A stretch of 64,000 nt of DNA, taken from positions 1,298,001 to 1,362,000 of the forward strand of contig AP019701.1 of assembly GCA_006738865.1 (NCBI GenBank). Direction: 5' to 3'. The position numbers and the translations under genes were made by a program. Shown piece after piece: positions 8,477 through 17,427 of this stretch. Position 1 is the stretch's first letter, and each line of letters starts with the position of its first letter. The notes below the pieces were generated by a model. It was not told where the DNA came from. It was given only the letters and a program-made list of their open reading frames with translations, and ran no database searches. The DNA comes from Allostella sp. ATCC 35155. Its GTDB lineage: Bacteria > Pseudomonadota > Alphaproteobacteria > ATCC43930 > Allostellaceae.

Positions 8477-9876
8477 GCCTCCTCCTCCAGCGGGATCGCG
8501 AGGCGGATGGTCGTGCCGCGCCCCGGTCCGCTGTCGACGGTGGCCCTGGCGTCGAGGCTGCCGAGCAGCTGCACCACGACGCCCATGCCGAGCCGGCGGG
8601 ATGCCCCCGGCTCGGGCGCGTCCCCGGCCAACTGCCGTGCCGACCCCGTCTCCAGCCCGGAGCCGTCGTCGGCGATGACGCAGACGAGTTCACGGCCGGC
8701 GACGTCCGCCGACAGCCGCACCGTTCCGCCACGGCCGGCCGCGGCACAGGCGTTGAGCAGCAGGTTGAGCAGCACCTGCCGCACGCCGACCGCACCCACC
8801 GGCACGTCGCGTTCCAGCCCGACCTGCCATTCGAGGCTGACCCCGACCTCCGTCGCGGCCGGGCGTACCAGATGCTGCAGGTCGGCGAAGTCGACCGGAC
8901 CCAGGCGGCGCTCGTCGGTCGGGCGGTAGAATTGCAGGGTGCTCGTCACGATCCGCCCGATGGCCTCGATGCCGCGCTCCAGGAGCCCGAGCGCCTCGTC
9001 GCGCACCGCGGGATCCTCGCCGAACCGCTTCAGGGTCGAGACCGCGGCGGCGAGGCCGCCGAGCGGATTGCGGACCTCGTGCGCCAGCGTCGCGGCGAGG
9101 CGGCCGAGCGCCGCCGCCTGCTCGCGCTCGGCCGCGAACTCGGCCATGCGCTCGCGCTCGCGCACGCTCTCGACCATCGCGTTGAAGGCGTGGATCAGTC
9201 TCGCCGTCGGGCGGTCGGCCTGTGCCGCCAGCGCCGCCGGGACCGGCTCGGGGGGGCCGTCGGTCGCCTGCTCCAGCCGGTCCAGCACCATCGCGAGCGG
9301 CCGCCCCATCCAGGCCAGGCCGCGATAGGCCAGCATGCCGCAGGCCGCGGCGAGCGCGATATCGAGCAGCAGGAGGCCGATGTCGAGCCGCCGCCGCTGG
9401 ATCTCCATCTCGCGGATGTCGAGGGCCGCCACGAGCCGGCCGCTGCGCCCTTCGTCGAACCGTCGCGCGATCCATGCCACCCCGTGTTCGGAATCGATCT
9501 CGAGAACTCCAGGCCGGGCGGCGACGGCATGCTGGGGGCCGAGGTCCGGGTCGGACTTGGTCGCCAGAAGCTGGCCGTCGGCGGCGAAGGCGAAGAGGCC
9601 GCGCTCGGTGATGCCCTGGCGCTCGGCGAAGGCGCGCCGGAAGCCGGCCTCCAGGTCGGCGCGGTCGCCCCGTTCGAGCGCGCCGCGGACGGCGGCGGCA
9701 AGGCCGTCGAGATAGACCTCGCCCAGGCGCTGGAACTGGGTGTCCGCCGCCGCGGCCTGCAGGCGCAGGGCGAGCTGCGTCGTCAGCACTGCGACGACGA
9801 ACACGGCCAGGCCGGCGGCCACCGGCAGGCGGGCGGCGGGCGGCAGGAACGACAGGAACCGGGCCTGGAACATCAC
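8473..9876 (-). CDS. membrane sensor histidine kinase
   Basis: A 467-residue kinase. Transmembrane helices lie at about 18-38 and 165-185 and flank a periplasmic sensor of about 125 residues. A HAMP-like linker follows, then the HisKA helix LAHEVRNPLGG with the phospho-accepting histidine near residue 266. The ATPase domain (about 345-465) has an N-box LLLNACAAA and the loops DDGSGL and GMGVVVQLL. It belongs to the NtrB/ZraS-like group that pairs with sigma-54 activators, and its stop overlaps the start of the downstream regulator. The sensed signal is unknown; a substrate of the linked molybdenum hydroxylase is a reasonable guess. Confidence 0.92.
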   Translation of the reverse strand: MMFQARFLSFLPPAARLPVAAGLAVFVVAVLTTQLALRLQAAAADTQFQRLGEVYLDGLAAAVRGALERGDRADLEAGFRRAFAERQGITERGLFAFAADGQLLATKSDPDLGPQHAVAARPGVLEIDSEHGVAWIARRFDEGRSGRLVAALDIREMEIQRRRLDIGLLLLDIALAAACGMLAYRGLAWMGRPLAMVLDRLEQATDGPPEPVPAALAAQADRPTARLIHAFNAMVESVRERERMAEFAAEREQAAALGRLAATLAHEVRNPLGGLAAAVSTLKRFGEDPAVRDEALGLLERGIEAIGRIVTSTLQFYRPTDERRLGPVDFADLQHLVRPAATEVGVSLEWQVGLERDVPVGAVGVRQVLLNLLLNACAAAGRGGTVRLSADVAGRELVCVIADDGSGLETGSARQLAGDAPEPGASRRLGMGVVVQLLGSLDARATVDSGPGRGTTIRLAIPLEEEA

Positions 9877-9905
9877 CCCATGCTAGCGCCCGCCGATGGC
9901 GATGA

Positions 9906-9919
9906 CACGGGCCCCCGTG
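9906..9919 (-). terminator. short hairpin after the mrp operon
   Basis: CACGGG and CCCGTG face each other across two bases, 7 bp past the TAA of the last mrp gene. There is no T-run, so it is at best a weak or Rho-assisted terminator between the mrp operon and the kinase gene. Confidence 0.25.
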
Positions 9920-9926
9920 CGGCCGC

Positions 9927-11204
9927 TTACGGCAGGAGGACGAGCGCCATCGTCGCAGCCGCCACGGCATGGCGGTCGATCCGCGCGATCCCCAGCCATG
10001 TCGCCGGCCCGAGGCGGGCCATCACCACCGCGTCGTAGCGGCGCAGGAGGGCCGCGATCTCGTCGACCGGGGTTTCCTCGCCGATCGGCGGCGTCGTCTC
10101 CGCGATCCGGCCATGGGCGACGAGGAGCGCGGCCTGCGCAGCCGCCGCTTCGATCGAAGCGGGATCGTCGCCGACCGGGACGATTTCGGCGCGGGCGTCG
10201 CTCCACAGGCCGATCCGGGTGAAGGACTGGGCCAGCCCGGCGCTGGCCGCGCTGCGGTCGACCAGGATCGCGATCCGCCGCACCGGGCCCGGGCGGCGGG
10301 CGACCCGCAGCACGGGGACGCGGTGCTCGGCGGCGATCCGCGCGGCCAGCTCGTCCGCGCCTTCGGCCGGCTCGCCGGCGGCGTCGATGCCGGCCGGGAC
10401 CACCATCAGGTCGGCGGCCGCGACATGCCGGCCGAGCGCGGCCGGACCGGCCTCGTCGTGCCGGGTGTCGGCCGGAACGCCCGCGCTGCGGGCGCGATCC
10501 TCGAAGTCCGCCAGGGCGGTGGCGGCCGAGGTCCGCTGGCGCTCGCGACGGGAGGCGGCGGACCATCGCGCCCAATGAGAGCCGCCCACGGGGCGCGCGC
10601 CGCCCGCGTCGGACACCGACGCGACCAGGGACAGCGCGGTGAGGCTGGCGCCGCAGTCGCCGGCGAGGGCGAGCGCGGTGGCCGACGCCTCCGACTGGGC
10701 GGGTGCACCCGACAGCCAGCAGACGATCCGGCGCAGGGGTGCCGGATGGGCTGCCGGCCGTCCGGAGGCTTCGGGAAATGGAATCGCGGTCATGGCGGCT
10801 TCCTCCGATGTTGGTCGCGGCTTCCGCTGCGCGCGCCGACGGCGCGCCGGGTCGATGTCGAAGAGATGGCGGTCGAGCACGCCCTCCAGGGCGTCGCGGA
10901 CCGTGGCGGATGCGATCGGCGCGCCGGCGACGTAGGCGGCGCGGCCGAGCAGGTGCGAGGCGAGCGGCGTCGTGGCGACGAGGAACGCGACCCCCGCCAG
11001 CGCCGTCAGGACCGCGGCCGGAGTGCCCAGGCCGAGGCCGGCCCCCAGCATGATGAGCCCGGCGCCGGCGACGCCGGTCTTCGTCGCGGCATGCATGCGG
11101 GTGAAGGGGTCGGGGAATCGCGCGACGCCGAGGGCGGCGATCGCGACGACGACCCCGCCGGACAGCAGGCAGGCGGCCGCGACAATCTCGAGCAGCAGGG
11201 TCAT
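9927..11204 (-). CDS. mrpG: Mrp antiporter subunit G fused in frame to a universal stress protein module
   Basis: A continuous frame of 425 residues. Residues 1-110 are a normal MrpG/PhaG/MnhG subunit, three membrane helices with the family segment ARFPDPFTRMHAATKTG; this subunit is a small part of the Mrp Na+/H+ antiporter in the inner membrane. After a basic linker (about 118-137) the frame runs on into about 288 residues resembling tandem UspA-type nucleotide-binding domains (RRIVCWLSGAP... and VRRIAILVDRSAAS). No stop separates them. A strong internal ribosome site precedes Met138, so a free USP-like protein may also be made. Its start overlaps the mrpF stop. MrpG is certain; the USP identity is likely but diverged. 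Confidence 0.85.
   Translation of the reverse strand: MTLLLEIVAAACLLSGGVVVAIAALGVARFPDPFTRMHAATKTGVAGAGLIMLGAGLGLGTPAAVLTALAGVAFLVATTPLASHLLGRAAYVAGAPIASATVRDALEGVLDRHLFDIDPARRRRAQRKPRPTSEEAAMTAIPFPEASGRPAAHPAPLRRIVCWLSGAPAQSEASATALALAGDCGASLTALSLVASVSDAGGARPVGGSHWARWSAASRRERQRTSAATALADFEDRARSAGVPADTRHDEAGPAALGRHVAAADLMVVPAGIDAAGEPAEGADELAARIAAEHRVPVLRVARRPGPVRRIAILVDRSAASAGLAQSFTRIGLWSDARAEIVPVGDDPASIEAAAAQAALLVAHGRIAETTPPIGEETPVDEIAALLRRYDAVVMARLGPATWLGIARIDRHAVAAATMALVLLP
10791..10806 (-). promoter_or_regulatory. internal ribosome binding site and ATG inside mrpG-usp
   Basis: On the minus strand GGAGGAA (10806-10800) is followed by six bases and an ATG at 10793-10791, which corresponds to Met138 of the fusion. 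This is one of the best Shine-Dalgarno matches in the window and marks the junction of the MrpG and USP parts, so internal initiation of a 288-residue protein is plausible. Confidence 0.55.
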
Positions 11205-11491
11205 CGCTCGCCGCCCCCGGGGCCGCGGGCGGCGCCCTCCAGCAGGCCGGCGAAGGCGACCGCCGCCAGGAACCCGAACAGGGCGACGGCGAAGGCGACG
11301 TCGAGGAAGGCCGCGTGCCCGGCGAAGACGGCGGTCAGCGCGGCGATGGCGATGGCCAGCAGCCCCAGCATGTCGGTCGCGATGACGCGGTCGGCGGAGG
11401 AGGGCCCGGCCAGCAGGCGCCAGACGACGGCGACCAGGGCCGCCCCGACGAGGCCGGCCGTGGCGGCGGCGGCCCAGGTGAGGATGGTCAT
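11201..11491 (-). CDS. mrpF: Mrp antiporter subunit F
   Basis: A 96-residue membrane protein with three predicted helices and the segment GPSSADRVIATDMLG characteristic of MrpF/MnhF/PhaF (family length about 90-95). It is a small structural subunit of the Mrp Na+(K+)/H+ antiporter complex. It sits in the invariant order E-F-G, with ATGA overlaps at both ends, so its translation is coupled to its neighbours. Confidence 0.93.
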   Translation of the reverse strand: MTILTWAAAATAGLVGAALVAVVWRLLAGPSSADRVIATDMLGLLAIAIAALTAVFAGHAAFLDVAFAVALFGFLAAVAFAGLLEGAARGPGGGER

Positions 11492-11808
11492 GGCAGGATC
11501 TCCCCAACCGGGCGCTCCAGCGCCCGCTTCATCTCCGCGACGGCCGCCTCGGGATCGGGGGCGTCGAGGCAGTGGACATAGAGGGTGGCGCCGTCGGCCG
11601 AGACCGAGAGGCTGGTCGTGCCGGGTGTCAGCGTGACCATGTTGGCGAAGAGCGTGACCGCCCCGGGCGAGCGCACGTCGAGCGGCACCGCCAGAATGGC
11701 CGGCCGCAGGCGGCCGGGGGGCGCCACGGCCGCCCGCATGGTGGCCCAGGTCGCCTTCGCCAGTTCGATAACGAAGGCGGCGGCGACGCGCAGGATGCCG
11801 GCGATCAT
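11488..11808 (-). CDS. mrpE: Mrp antiporter subunit E
   Basis: A 106-residue protein of the MrpE/MnhE/PhaE family. An N-terminal amphipathic or membrane helix (ILRVAAAFVIELAKATW) is followed by the conserved segment VTLFANMVTLTPGTTSLSV and a short cytoplasmic alpha/beta tail ending in acidic and basic residues. At 106 residues it is shorter than the roughly 160 residues of Bacillus MrpE but is typical of alphaproteobacterial forms. Its start overlaps the mrpD stop and its stop overlaps the mrpF start. Confidence 0.9.
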   Translation of the reverse strand: MIAGILRVAAAFVIELAKATWATMRAAVAPPGRLRPAILAVPLDVRSPGAVTLFANMVTLTPGTTSLSVSADGATLYVHCLDAPDPEAAVAEMKRALERPVGEILP

Positions 11809-13313
11809 CGTGCCGCCTCCGGCCCGAGCACCGCGGCGATGTAGGCTTGGCGGTCGAGCAGTCCGTCGGCCGCCTGGAAGGACAGGGCGAGGAACGGCTC
11901 CGTCCACAGGCCGATGGTGACCGTGATGGCGGCGAGGGCGACGATGGGGGTGAAGGTCGCCAGGCGCTGCGAGCGGGTCGGCGGGGCGGGTGGCGGGCCG
12001 GCCGGCGCCGCCTTCCAGAACGCCTCGTTCCAGATCTTGATCATGGAGAACAGGGTCAGCACGCCGACCGCCAGCGCGACGGCGGCCAGCACCCAGGACT
12101 GCGCCTCCAGGCTGGCGCGGACGACGGCGAGCTTGCCCCAGAAGCCGGACAGCGGCGGCATTCCGGCCAGCGACAGGGCCGGCACCAGGAACAGGAGGCC
12201 GAGCAGCGGCCGCGTCACCCACAGGCCGCCGAGCCGTGCCAGGGCGAACGACCCGCCGGCCTGCCGGATGGCGCCGGCGATCAGGAACAGGTTCGCCTTA
12301 ACGACGATGTGGTGGATGACGTAGAGGATGCTGCCCGCGATCGCGAGCGGCGTCATCAGCGCGACGCCCACCAGCATGTAGCCGATCTGGCTGATGATGT
12401 GGAACGAGAGGATGCGGCGCACGTCGTAGTGGGCGGCCGCGCCGAAGACGCCGGTGACCATGGTCGCCATGGCGACGACCGCCAGGATCGGCCCGAAGAA
12501 CGCGGCGTCGTGGGCGAAGATCAGCGTGAAGACGCGGATGATCGCGTAGACGCCGACCTTGGTCAGGAGGGCCGCGAAGATCGCCGCCACCGGCATCGAG
12601 GCCGTGTGATAGGCCGCCGGCAGCCAGTTGAAGAGCGGGAAGACGGCGGCCTTGGCGCCGAAGGCGACGAGCAGCAGCATGGCCGCGGCCGCCAGGGCGC
12701 CCTGGTTGTCGACGTCGGGCGCGAGCCGGGCGAGGTCGGCCATGTTCAGCGTTCCCGTCAGCCCGAGGAGCAGGCCCACGGCGAGCAGGAAGAAGGTCGT
12801 GCCGACGAGGTTGAGCAGGACGTAGCGCAGGCCGCCGTCGATCTGCTCGCGCGTGCGGTCCAGCACGAGCAGGCCGAACGAGGCGATCAGCATCACCTCG
12901 AACCAGACGTAGAGGTTGAAGAGGTCGCCGGTGGCGAAGGCGCCCGCGACGCCGAGCAGCAGGCCCTGGAAGAGCGGGTGGAAGCCGGCCCGGTCGCGCT
13001 CGGCCGCGCCCGGGCCCATCGCGTAGAGGGCGACCGCGACCGCCATGACGCCGGTGATGACCAGCATGATGGCCGAGAAGACGTCGACGACGAGGACGAT
13101 GCCGAACGGCGCCGGCCAGGCGCCCATGGCGCCGACCAGCGTGCCGTGGCTTGCGGTGTGGGCGAGCAGCCCGACCGCGGCGCCGAGCAGCAGCACGGTC
13201 GCGGCCAGGCTGATCGGCCGCTGGACCGCCGGCCGGCGCCACAGCAGCGCGGTGAGGGCGGCGCCGAGGAGCGGCGCCAGCAGCGGCGCGACGAGGAGAA
13301 GCTGGGCGGTCAT
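11805..13313 (-). CDS. mrpD: Mrp antiporter subunit D (NuoN/NuoM-like)
   Basis: A 502-residue polytopic protein of about 14 helices from the proton-translocating NuoL/M/N superfamily. The conserved glutamate of helix 5 is seen in LYVWFEVMLIASF, and lysine and histidine residues in the central helices lie in FGAKAAVFPLFNWLP and YVIHHIVVKANLF. Subunit D is one of the two antiporter-like subunits essential for Na+/H+ exchange by the Mrp complex. The start at 13313 overlaps the mrpC stop in an ATGA, and its own stop overlaps mrpE. Confidence 0.93.
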   Translation of the reverse strand: MTAQLLLVAPLLAPLLGAALTALLWRRPAVQRPISLAATVLLLGAAVGLLAHTASHGTLVGAMGAWPAPFGIVLVVDVFSAIMLVITGVMAVAVALYAMGPGAAERDRAGFHPLFQGLLLGVAGAFATGDLFNLYVWFEVMLIASFGLLVLDRTREQIDGGLRYVLLNLVGTTFFLLAVGLLLGLTGTLNMADLARLAPDVDNQGALAAAAMLLLVAFGAKAAVFPLFNWLPAAYHTASMPVAAIFAALLTKVGVYAIIRVFTLIFAHDAAFFGPILAVVAMATMVTGVFGAAAHYDVRRILSFHIISQIGYMLVGVALMTPLAIAGSILYVIHHIVVKANLFLIAGAIRQAGGSFALARLGGLWVTRPLLGLLFLVPALSLAGMPPLSGFWGKLAVVRASLEAQSWVLAAVALAVGVLTLFSMIKIWNEAFWKAAPAGPPPAPPTRSQRLATFTPIVALAAITVTIGLWTEPFLALSFQAADGLLDRQAYIAAVLGPEAAR

Positions 13314-13702
13314 GCGGCCTCCCGGCGGGTCGCGGCGGCCGCGGTGTTGGCCGGAACCTTCGGGGTCTCCGCCTCGGCCAGTTCCTCGACGCTGGTCGTG
13401 CCGAACTCGCGATGGGCCGTGAGCGTCAGGATCAGGGCGAAGGCGGTCAGGCCGAAGCCGATGACGATGGCGGTCAGGATCAGGGCCTGCGGCAGCGGGT
13501 TGGCGGCACCGGCGCCGAGCACCGCGGCATCGACCAGCGGCGGCCGCATCGGGCCGACGCGGCCGGCGAGCAGGATCGCCAGGTTGACGGCGGTGCCGAA
13601 CAGGATGAACCCGAGCAGCCCGCGCAGCAGGTCGCGGGAGAGGAACAGGTAGACCGAGGCGGTGACCACGGTGCCGATGGCGATGGCGAAGAGGATCTCC
13701 AT
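13310..13702 (-). CDS. mrpC: Mrp antiporter subunit C (NuoK-like)
   Basis: A 130-residue protein with three membrane helices homologous to NuoK. MEILFAIAIGTVVTASVY opens the protein, LLGFILFGTAVNLAIL forms helix 2, and PLPQALILTAIVIGFGLTAF carries the conserved PLPQALILTAIVI signature of MrpC/MnhC. The C-terminal tail of about 28 residues is hydrophilic and somewhat longer than usual. It lies 11 bp after mrpB and overlaps mrpD by four bases. Confidence 0.93.
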   Translation of the reverse strand: MEILFAIAIGTVVTASVYLFLSRDLLRGLLGFILFGTAVNLAILLAGRVGPMRPPLVDAAVLGAGAANPLPQALILTAIVIGFGLTAFALILTLTAHREFGTTSVEELAEAETPKVPANTAAAATRREAA

Positions 13703-13713
13703 GGCGCGGCCCC

Positions 13714-14115
13714 TCAGTCGCCGACCAGCGCGAGGAACATGGCGGTGATCGTGCCGAGGACGACCAGGTAGACGCCGAGGTCGAAGAGGATCGTGGTGCC
13801 GAGCGGCAGGCCGGCCGGGAATGCCCAGAGATGGGTGAGGTAGGGCGCCTCCCCCAGCAACCCCGGAAGGCCGCTGGCCAGCGCTGCGAGGAGGCCGATG
13901 CCGCAATAGGCGACGGGCGGCAGGCGCAGGAAGCGGATGGCGGCGACGCGGCCGCGGGCGATGGCGTAGAGAAGGACGCCGCCCGCACCCATCAGGCCGC
14001 CCAGGAAGCCCCCGCCGGGCGCGTTGTGGCCGCGCAGCAGCACGAAGACGGACACCGCGATCGACAGCCAGAGGAGCAGCGGCGCCGAGGTGCGCAGGAT
14101 GAGCGAGTCGTTCAT
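13714..14115 (-). CDS. mrpB: Mrp antiporter subunit B
   Basis: A 133-residue, four-helix protein of the MrpB/MnhB family, recognised by [20 protein letters not shown] near residue 30 and the C-terminal block [21 protein letters not shown] separate B gene with a long A gene is the group 1 (seven-gene) Mrp arrangement. The start at 14115 overlaps the mrpA stop (ATGA). Confidence 0.94.
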   Translation of the reverse strand: MNDSLILRTSAPLLLWLSIAVSVFVLLRGHNAPGGGFLGGLMGAGGVLLYAIARGRVAAIRFLRLPPVAYCGIGLLAALASGLPGLLGEAPYLTHLWAFPAGLPLGTTILFDLGVYLVVLGTITAMFLALVGD

Positions 14116-16427
14116 CGGGTCTGGTCCTTCGGGATCGGGCGCAGCAGCGCGGTGACGGCGAAGGCGGCGATCGCCAGCACCGTGATCTCGCCCAGCGTGT
14201 CGAGCGCCCGGAAGTCGACGAGGATGACGTTGACGACGTTGCGGCCATGGGCGGCGGCTAGGCTCTGATCGCCGAACCAGTCGGAGAGCCGGCTGTCGTA
14301 CGGCGTGCCGAGGACGGCCAGCAGCGCCAGCGTCACCGCCAGCCCGGTGCCGACGGCGATCGTCGCATCGGCCACCCGTTCCCGCCGCTGGCGGTAGCCG
14401 CGGCGGCGGATCGGCAGGTAGCGGATGGCGGCGGCGAAGATGACGACGAGCAGCGTCTCGACCGCGAACTGCGTGAAGGCGACGTCCGGCGCCCCGAAGA
14501 CGAGGAAGAGGGCCGCGGTGGTGAAGCCGACCAGCCCCATGGCGAGGATGGCGACGAAGACGGTCGGCGCCAGGGCGGCGGCGGCTGCGCCCACCGGCAG
14601 GCCCAGCAGGATCAGCGCGCGGGCGTCGAGTCCGGCGGCGTCGAACGCCGGAAGGCGCAGGCCGTCGCGCAGCAGCAGCGTCGCCAGCGTCGCCAGTGCC
14701 GCCACGGCGAAGAGCAGGCGCAGATAGCCGCGCAGGCTGCCGTGCTGGATCGCCCGCGTGGTGCCGGCGGCAATCTCCAGCAGGCGGGCCAGACCGCGCT
14801 CGTAGAGGGCGGCGGGACCGGCGACGTCGACGATCGCGGCGCGCCGCATGCCGGGGACGATCCGGCCCCAGGCCGCGAAGATCGCCATGCCGGCGGCGAC
14901 GGTGGCGATGCTGAGGGCGAGCAGCACCGACGGCCCGTGCCAGAGGGAGAGATGGACGTCGGCCGGCCGCCCCAGCATGGCGGCGGCGGCGGGACCGACG
15001 AGGCGGTCGCCGAGCAGGCCCGGCATGGAGCCCGCGATTAGACCGAGGCCGGCGAGCAGGATCGGCCCGGCGAGCATGGCGAGGCCGGGGTCGTGCGGCG
15101 CCCGCGGCGTCGGCTGGCGAGTGCCGAAGAACAGCCGCAGCGAGAGGACGCCGGCGATCGCCACCGTGCTGGCGTTGACGAGGAAGCCGACGCCGACCAG
15201 CAGGGCCGAGCTCTCGCCGTCGAGCTTGACGGCATAGACCAGTTCCTTGGCGACGAAGCCGACGAAGGGCGGCAGGCCCGCCATCGAAAGGGCGGCGAGG
15301 CAGGCCGCGAGGGCGGTCAGCGGCATGGCGCGGCCGAGCCCGCCGAGGCGGCTGGCGTCGCGGGCGCCGGTCTCGTGGTCGACGACGCCGGCGACGAGGA
15401 ACAGCGCCGCCTTGTAGAGCGCGTGGACGACGAGGAAGGTCATGGCGGCGGTCGCCGCCTCGGCCGGGGCGACGCCGATCAAGAGGGTCAGGGTGCCGAG
15501 GCCGGTGATGGTCGTATAGGCAAGCACGCGCTTGAGGTCGGTCTCGCGCAGCGCCAGGACGGCGCCGGTCGCGCTGGTGACGAGGCCGAACCAGGTCAGG
15601 ATGGTCTGCCACAGCACCTCGTCCTGGTAGACGGGGTTGAAGCGCGCGAGCAGGTAGATGCCGAGCTTCACCATCGTCGCGGAATGGAGGTAGGCGCTGA
15701 CCGGGGTCGGGGCGGCCATCGCGTTCGGCAGCCAGAAGTGGAACGGCACCTGGGCCGACTTGGTGAAGCAGCCGAGGATGACCAGCAGCATCGCCGGCAC
15801 CGCGGTCGGTGCCGCGAGGACGGCGTCCCGCGCGGCGATGATGCCGCTGATCGAGGTGGTGCCCGCGGCGCCGGCCACCAGAAGCAGGCCGGCCAGCAGC
15901 GCCAGGCCGCCCGCGCCGGTGACCAGCAGCGCCTGCAGCGCGGCCTGGCGGGCACCGCGCTCGGTATGGTTGAAGCCGACCAGGAAGAACGAGGCGAGGC
16001 TCGTCATCTCCCAGAAGACGAAGAGGAGGACGATGTCGTCGGCGGTGACGGCGCCCAGCATCGCCAGCATGAAGACGAGCAGCATCACCGACAGCCGCCC
16101 GAGCCGGCGATCCGCGCCGAGATAGTCGGCCGAATACAGGAAGACGAGAGCGCCGATGCCGGTGATGAGCAGGGCGAAGATCAGCGCGAGGCCGTCGAGT
16201 GCGAGGCCCCCGCCGATGCCGAGTGTGGGAACGGCGAGCAGCGGCGCGGTCGCGCGTACGCCCTCGGCGACGCCGCCGGCCATCGCCAGATAGGCCGCGA
16301 ACCCGGCCGCCGCCGCACCGCAGCCGACGAAGGCTGCGAGGCGGGGGCGCAGGAAGCCCGCCGCGATCGCAGCGGCGGCGGCCAGCGCCAGCGGCAGAAG
16401 CAGGAGGGGTGTGTGCACCATCGTCAT
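14112..16427 (-). CDS. mrpA: Mrp antiporter subunit A (NuoL-like, with MbhD/E-like C-terminus)
   Basis: A 771-residue membrane protein close to the size of Bacillus MrpA (about 775). The first 500 residues are a NuoL-like antiporter domain ([19 protein letters not shown] with the helix-5 glutamate; [20 protein letters not shown] with the classic MrpA/NuoL motif). The C-terminal part is the MbhD/DUF4040-like module. The ATG at 16425-16427 is preferred because AGGAAGGG lies 4-11 bp upstream; a start 10 codons earlier lacks a ribosome site. It is the first gene of mrpABCDEFG, which serves Na+ extrusion and alkaline pH and salt tolerance. It is divergent from the DUF4337 gene. Confidence 0.94.
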   Translation of the reverse strand: MTMVHTPLLLLPLALAAAAAIAAGFLRPRLAAFVGCGAAAAGFAAYLAMAGGVAEGVRATAPLLAVPTLGIGGGLALDGLALIFALLITGIGALVFLYSADYLGADRRLGRLSVMLLVFMLAMLGAVTADDIVLLFVFWEMTSLASFFLVGFNHTERGARQAALQALLVTGAGGLALLAGLLLVAGAAGTTSISGIIAARDAVLAAPTAVPAMLLVILGCFTKSAQVPFHFWLPNAMAAPTPVSAYLHSATMVKLGIYLLARFNPVYQDEVLWQTILTWFGLVTSATGAVLALRETDLKRVLAYTTITGLGTLTLLIGVAPAEAATAAMTFLVVHALYKAALFLVAGVVDHETGARDASRLGGLGRAMPLTALAACLAALSMAGLPPFVGFVAKELVYAVKLDGESSALLVGVGFLVNASTVAIAGVLSLRLFFGTRQPTPRAPHDPGLAMLAGPILLAGLGLIAGSMPGLLGDRLVGPAAAAMLGRPADVHLSLWHGPSVLLALSIATVAAGMAIFAAWGRIVPGMRRAAIVDVAGPAALYERGLARLLEIAAGTTRAIQHGSLRGYLRLLFAVAALATLATLLLRDGLRLPAFDAAGLDARALILLGLPVGAAAAALAPTVFVAILAMGLVGFTTAALFLVFGAPDVAFTQFAVETLLVVIFAAAIRYLPIRRRGYRQRRERVADATIAVGTGLAVTLALLAVLGTPYDSRLSDWFGDQSLAAAHGRNVVNVILVDFRALDTLGEITVLAIAAFAVTALLRPIPKDQTR

Positions 16428-16641
16428 CGTCCCTTCCTGTTTCACCGGGCGTGCCAAGTCAGATCTGCCGTGATATCAACAGGTTATGGATCTCTGGGCC
16501 GGATGTGGCGTTCGGTGGCGCGAACGCGGCCGTCCAGCGCTGTTCGGAATCGCGAACGCCGGGCGCGGGCTGGCTTGGCTTTCGGCAGCCTCCGCGCTAT
16601 CAGCCGCGCGGTCGCGTCGATGGCGATGAGAGGGCAGGACG

Positions 16642-17214
16642 ATGAGCGGTGGACACGGCGGTTCGGACGGCCATGGCGGCAACCGGAAGGTGGCGCTGCT
16701 GATCTCGGTCCTGGCGCTGCTGCTGGCGATCTCGGAGACGCTGGGCAAGGCGGCGCAGACGACGACCATCGCCCAGAACATCGAGGCCGCGAACTACTGG
16801 TCCTTCTTCCAGGCCAAGACGATCCGCATGACGGTGCTGCGCACCGCGGCCGAAGACATGGAGACAGCCGTGGCGGCCGTCGCCGATCCCGGTCAGCGCG
16901 GCCGGCTCGAGGCGCGCATCGACCGCTGGCGCAAGACCGCCGAGCGGTACGACAGCGAGCCCGAGACCCAGGAGGGCCGCCGGGAGCTGGCCGAGCGCGC
17001 GAAGGCGGCCCAGGCCCGCCGCGACCGCGCCGAGGCCGCCTACCATCACTTCGAACTCGGCTCGGCCGCCTTCCAGATCGCCATTGTGCTGGCCTCGGCG
17101 GCGATCGTGACCGGGGCGTCGCTGCTGATCGGCATCGGCGGACTGCTCGGCGTCGCCGGCGCCGTCATGACCGCGATCGGCGTCTTCGCCCCGGAGGCGG
17201 TCCATCTCTTCTGA
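16642..17214 (+). CDS. DUF4337 domain-containing membrane protein
   Basis: A 190-residue protein of the DUF4337 family. It has a glycine/histidine-rich start, an N-terminal membrane helix (VALLISVLALLLAISETLG), the hallmark segment NIEAANYWSFFQAKTIR, a charged helical middle of about 80 residues, and two C-terminal hydrophobic helices (about 140-185). A GGGCAGG ribosome site precedes the ATG. The family has no established function. Its divergent position next to mrp, with 214 bp between, need not mean a shared role. Confidence 0.85.
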   Translation: MSGGHGGSDGHGGNRKVALLISVLALLLAISETLGKAAQTTTIAQNIEAANYWSFFQAKTIRMTVLRTAAEDMETAVAAVADPGQRGRLEARIDRWRKTAERYDSEPETQEGRRELAERAKAAQARRDRAEAAYHHFELGSAAFQIAIVLASAAIVTGASLLIGIGGLLGVAGAVMTAIGVFAPEAVHLF

Positions 17215-17250
17215 TGCGCCGGATCGTGACCGGCCGCGCGGCCGGCGCCG

Positions 17251-17349
17251 GTGCGTCCTTCGACTTCGCTCAGGACAAGGCCTTCCTTGAATGGTCCAAG
17301 GAAGGCCTTGTCCTGAGCGCGAGCGTCAGCGAGCAGTCGAAGGACGCAC
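17251..17349. repeat. long intergenic imperfect palindrome
   Basis: Two arms, starting GTGCGTCCTTCGA (17251) and ending TCGAAGGACGCAC (to 17349), close on an inner stem, CTCAGGACAAGGCCTTCCTT (17270-17289) against AAGGAAGGCCTTGTCCTGAG (17298-17317), with an 8-base loop. The right arm carries an extra bulge of about 15 bases. It lies between the DUF4337 and amidohydrolase genes. The sequence resembles the dispersed intergenic palindromes carrying a CTTCGAC...CTCAGGAC core found in many copies in alphaproteobacterial genomes. No second copy is seen in this window. It could act as a bidirectional terminator or an mRNA stabiliser. Confidence 0.75.
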
Positions 17350-17427
17350 CGACACCGGCCGCGATCTCTTGATGCGCGGGTGGGCCGGGACGGTTAGGCT
17401 CGGCCTCATGACAGGACGTTCGATCGG

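Noticed and set aside
4665-8795. A 1376-codon minus-strand open frame spanning the molybdenum hydroxylase and much of the regulator region.
   Set aside because: Only the part from 6995 downward is the hydroxylase. The rest is an out-of-frame shadow of the regulator and kinase genes, whose own frames carry clear domains.
16442-16456. TGGCACG at 16456-16450 (minus strand) as a sigma-54 promoter for mrpA.
   Set aside because: The required GC ten bases after the -24 GG is GA, and there is no nearby activator gene for mrp, so the match is incomplete.
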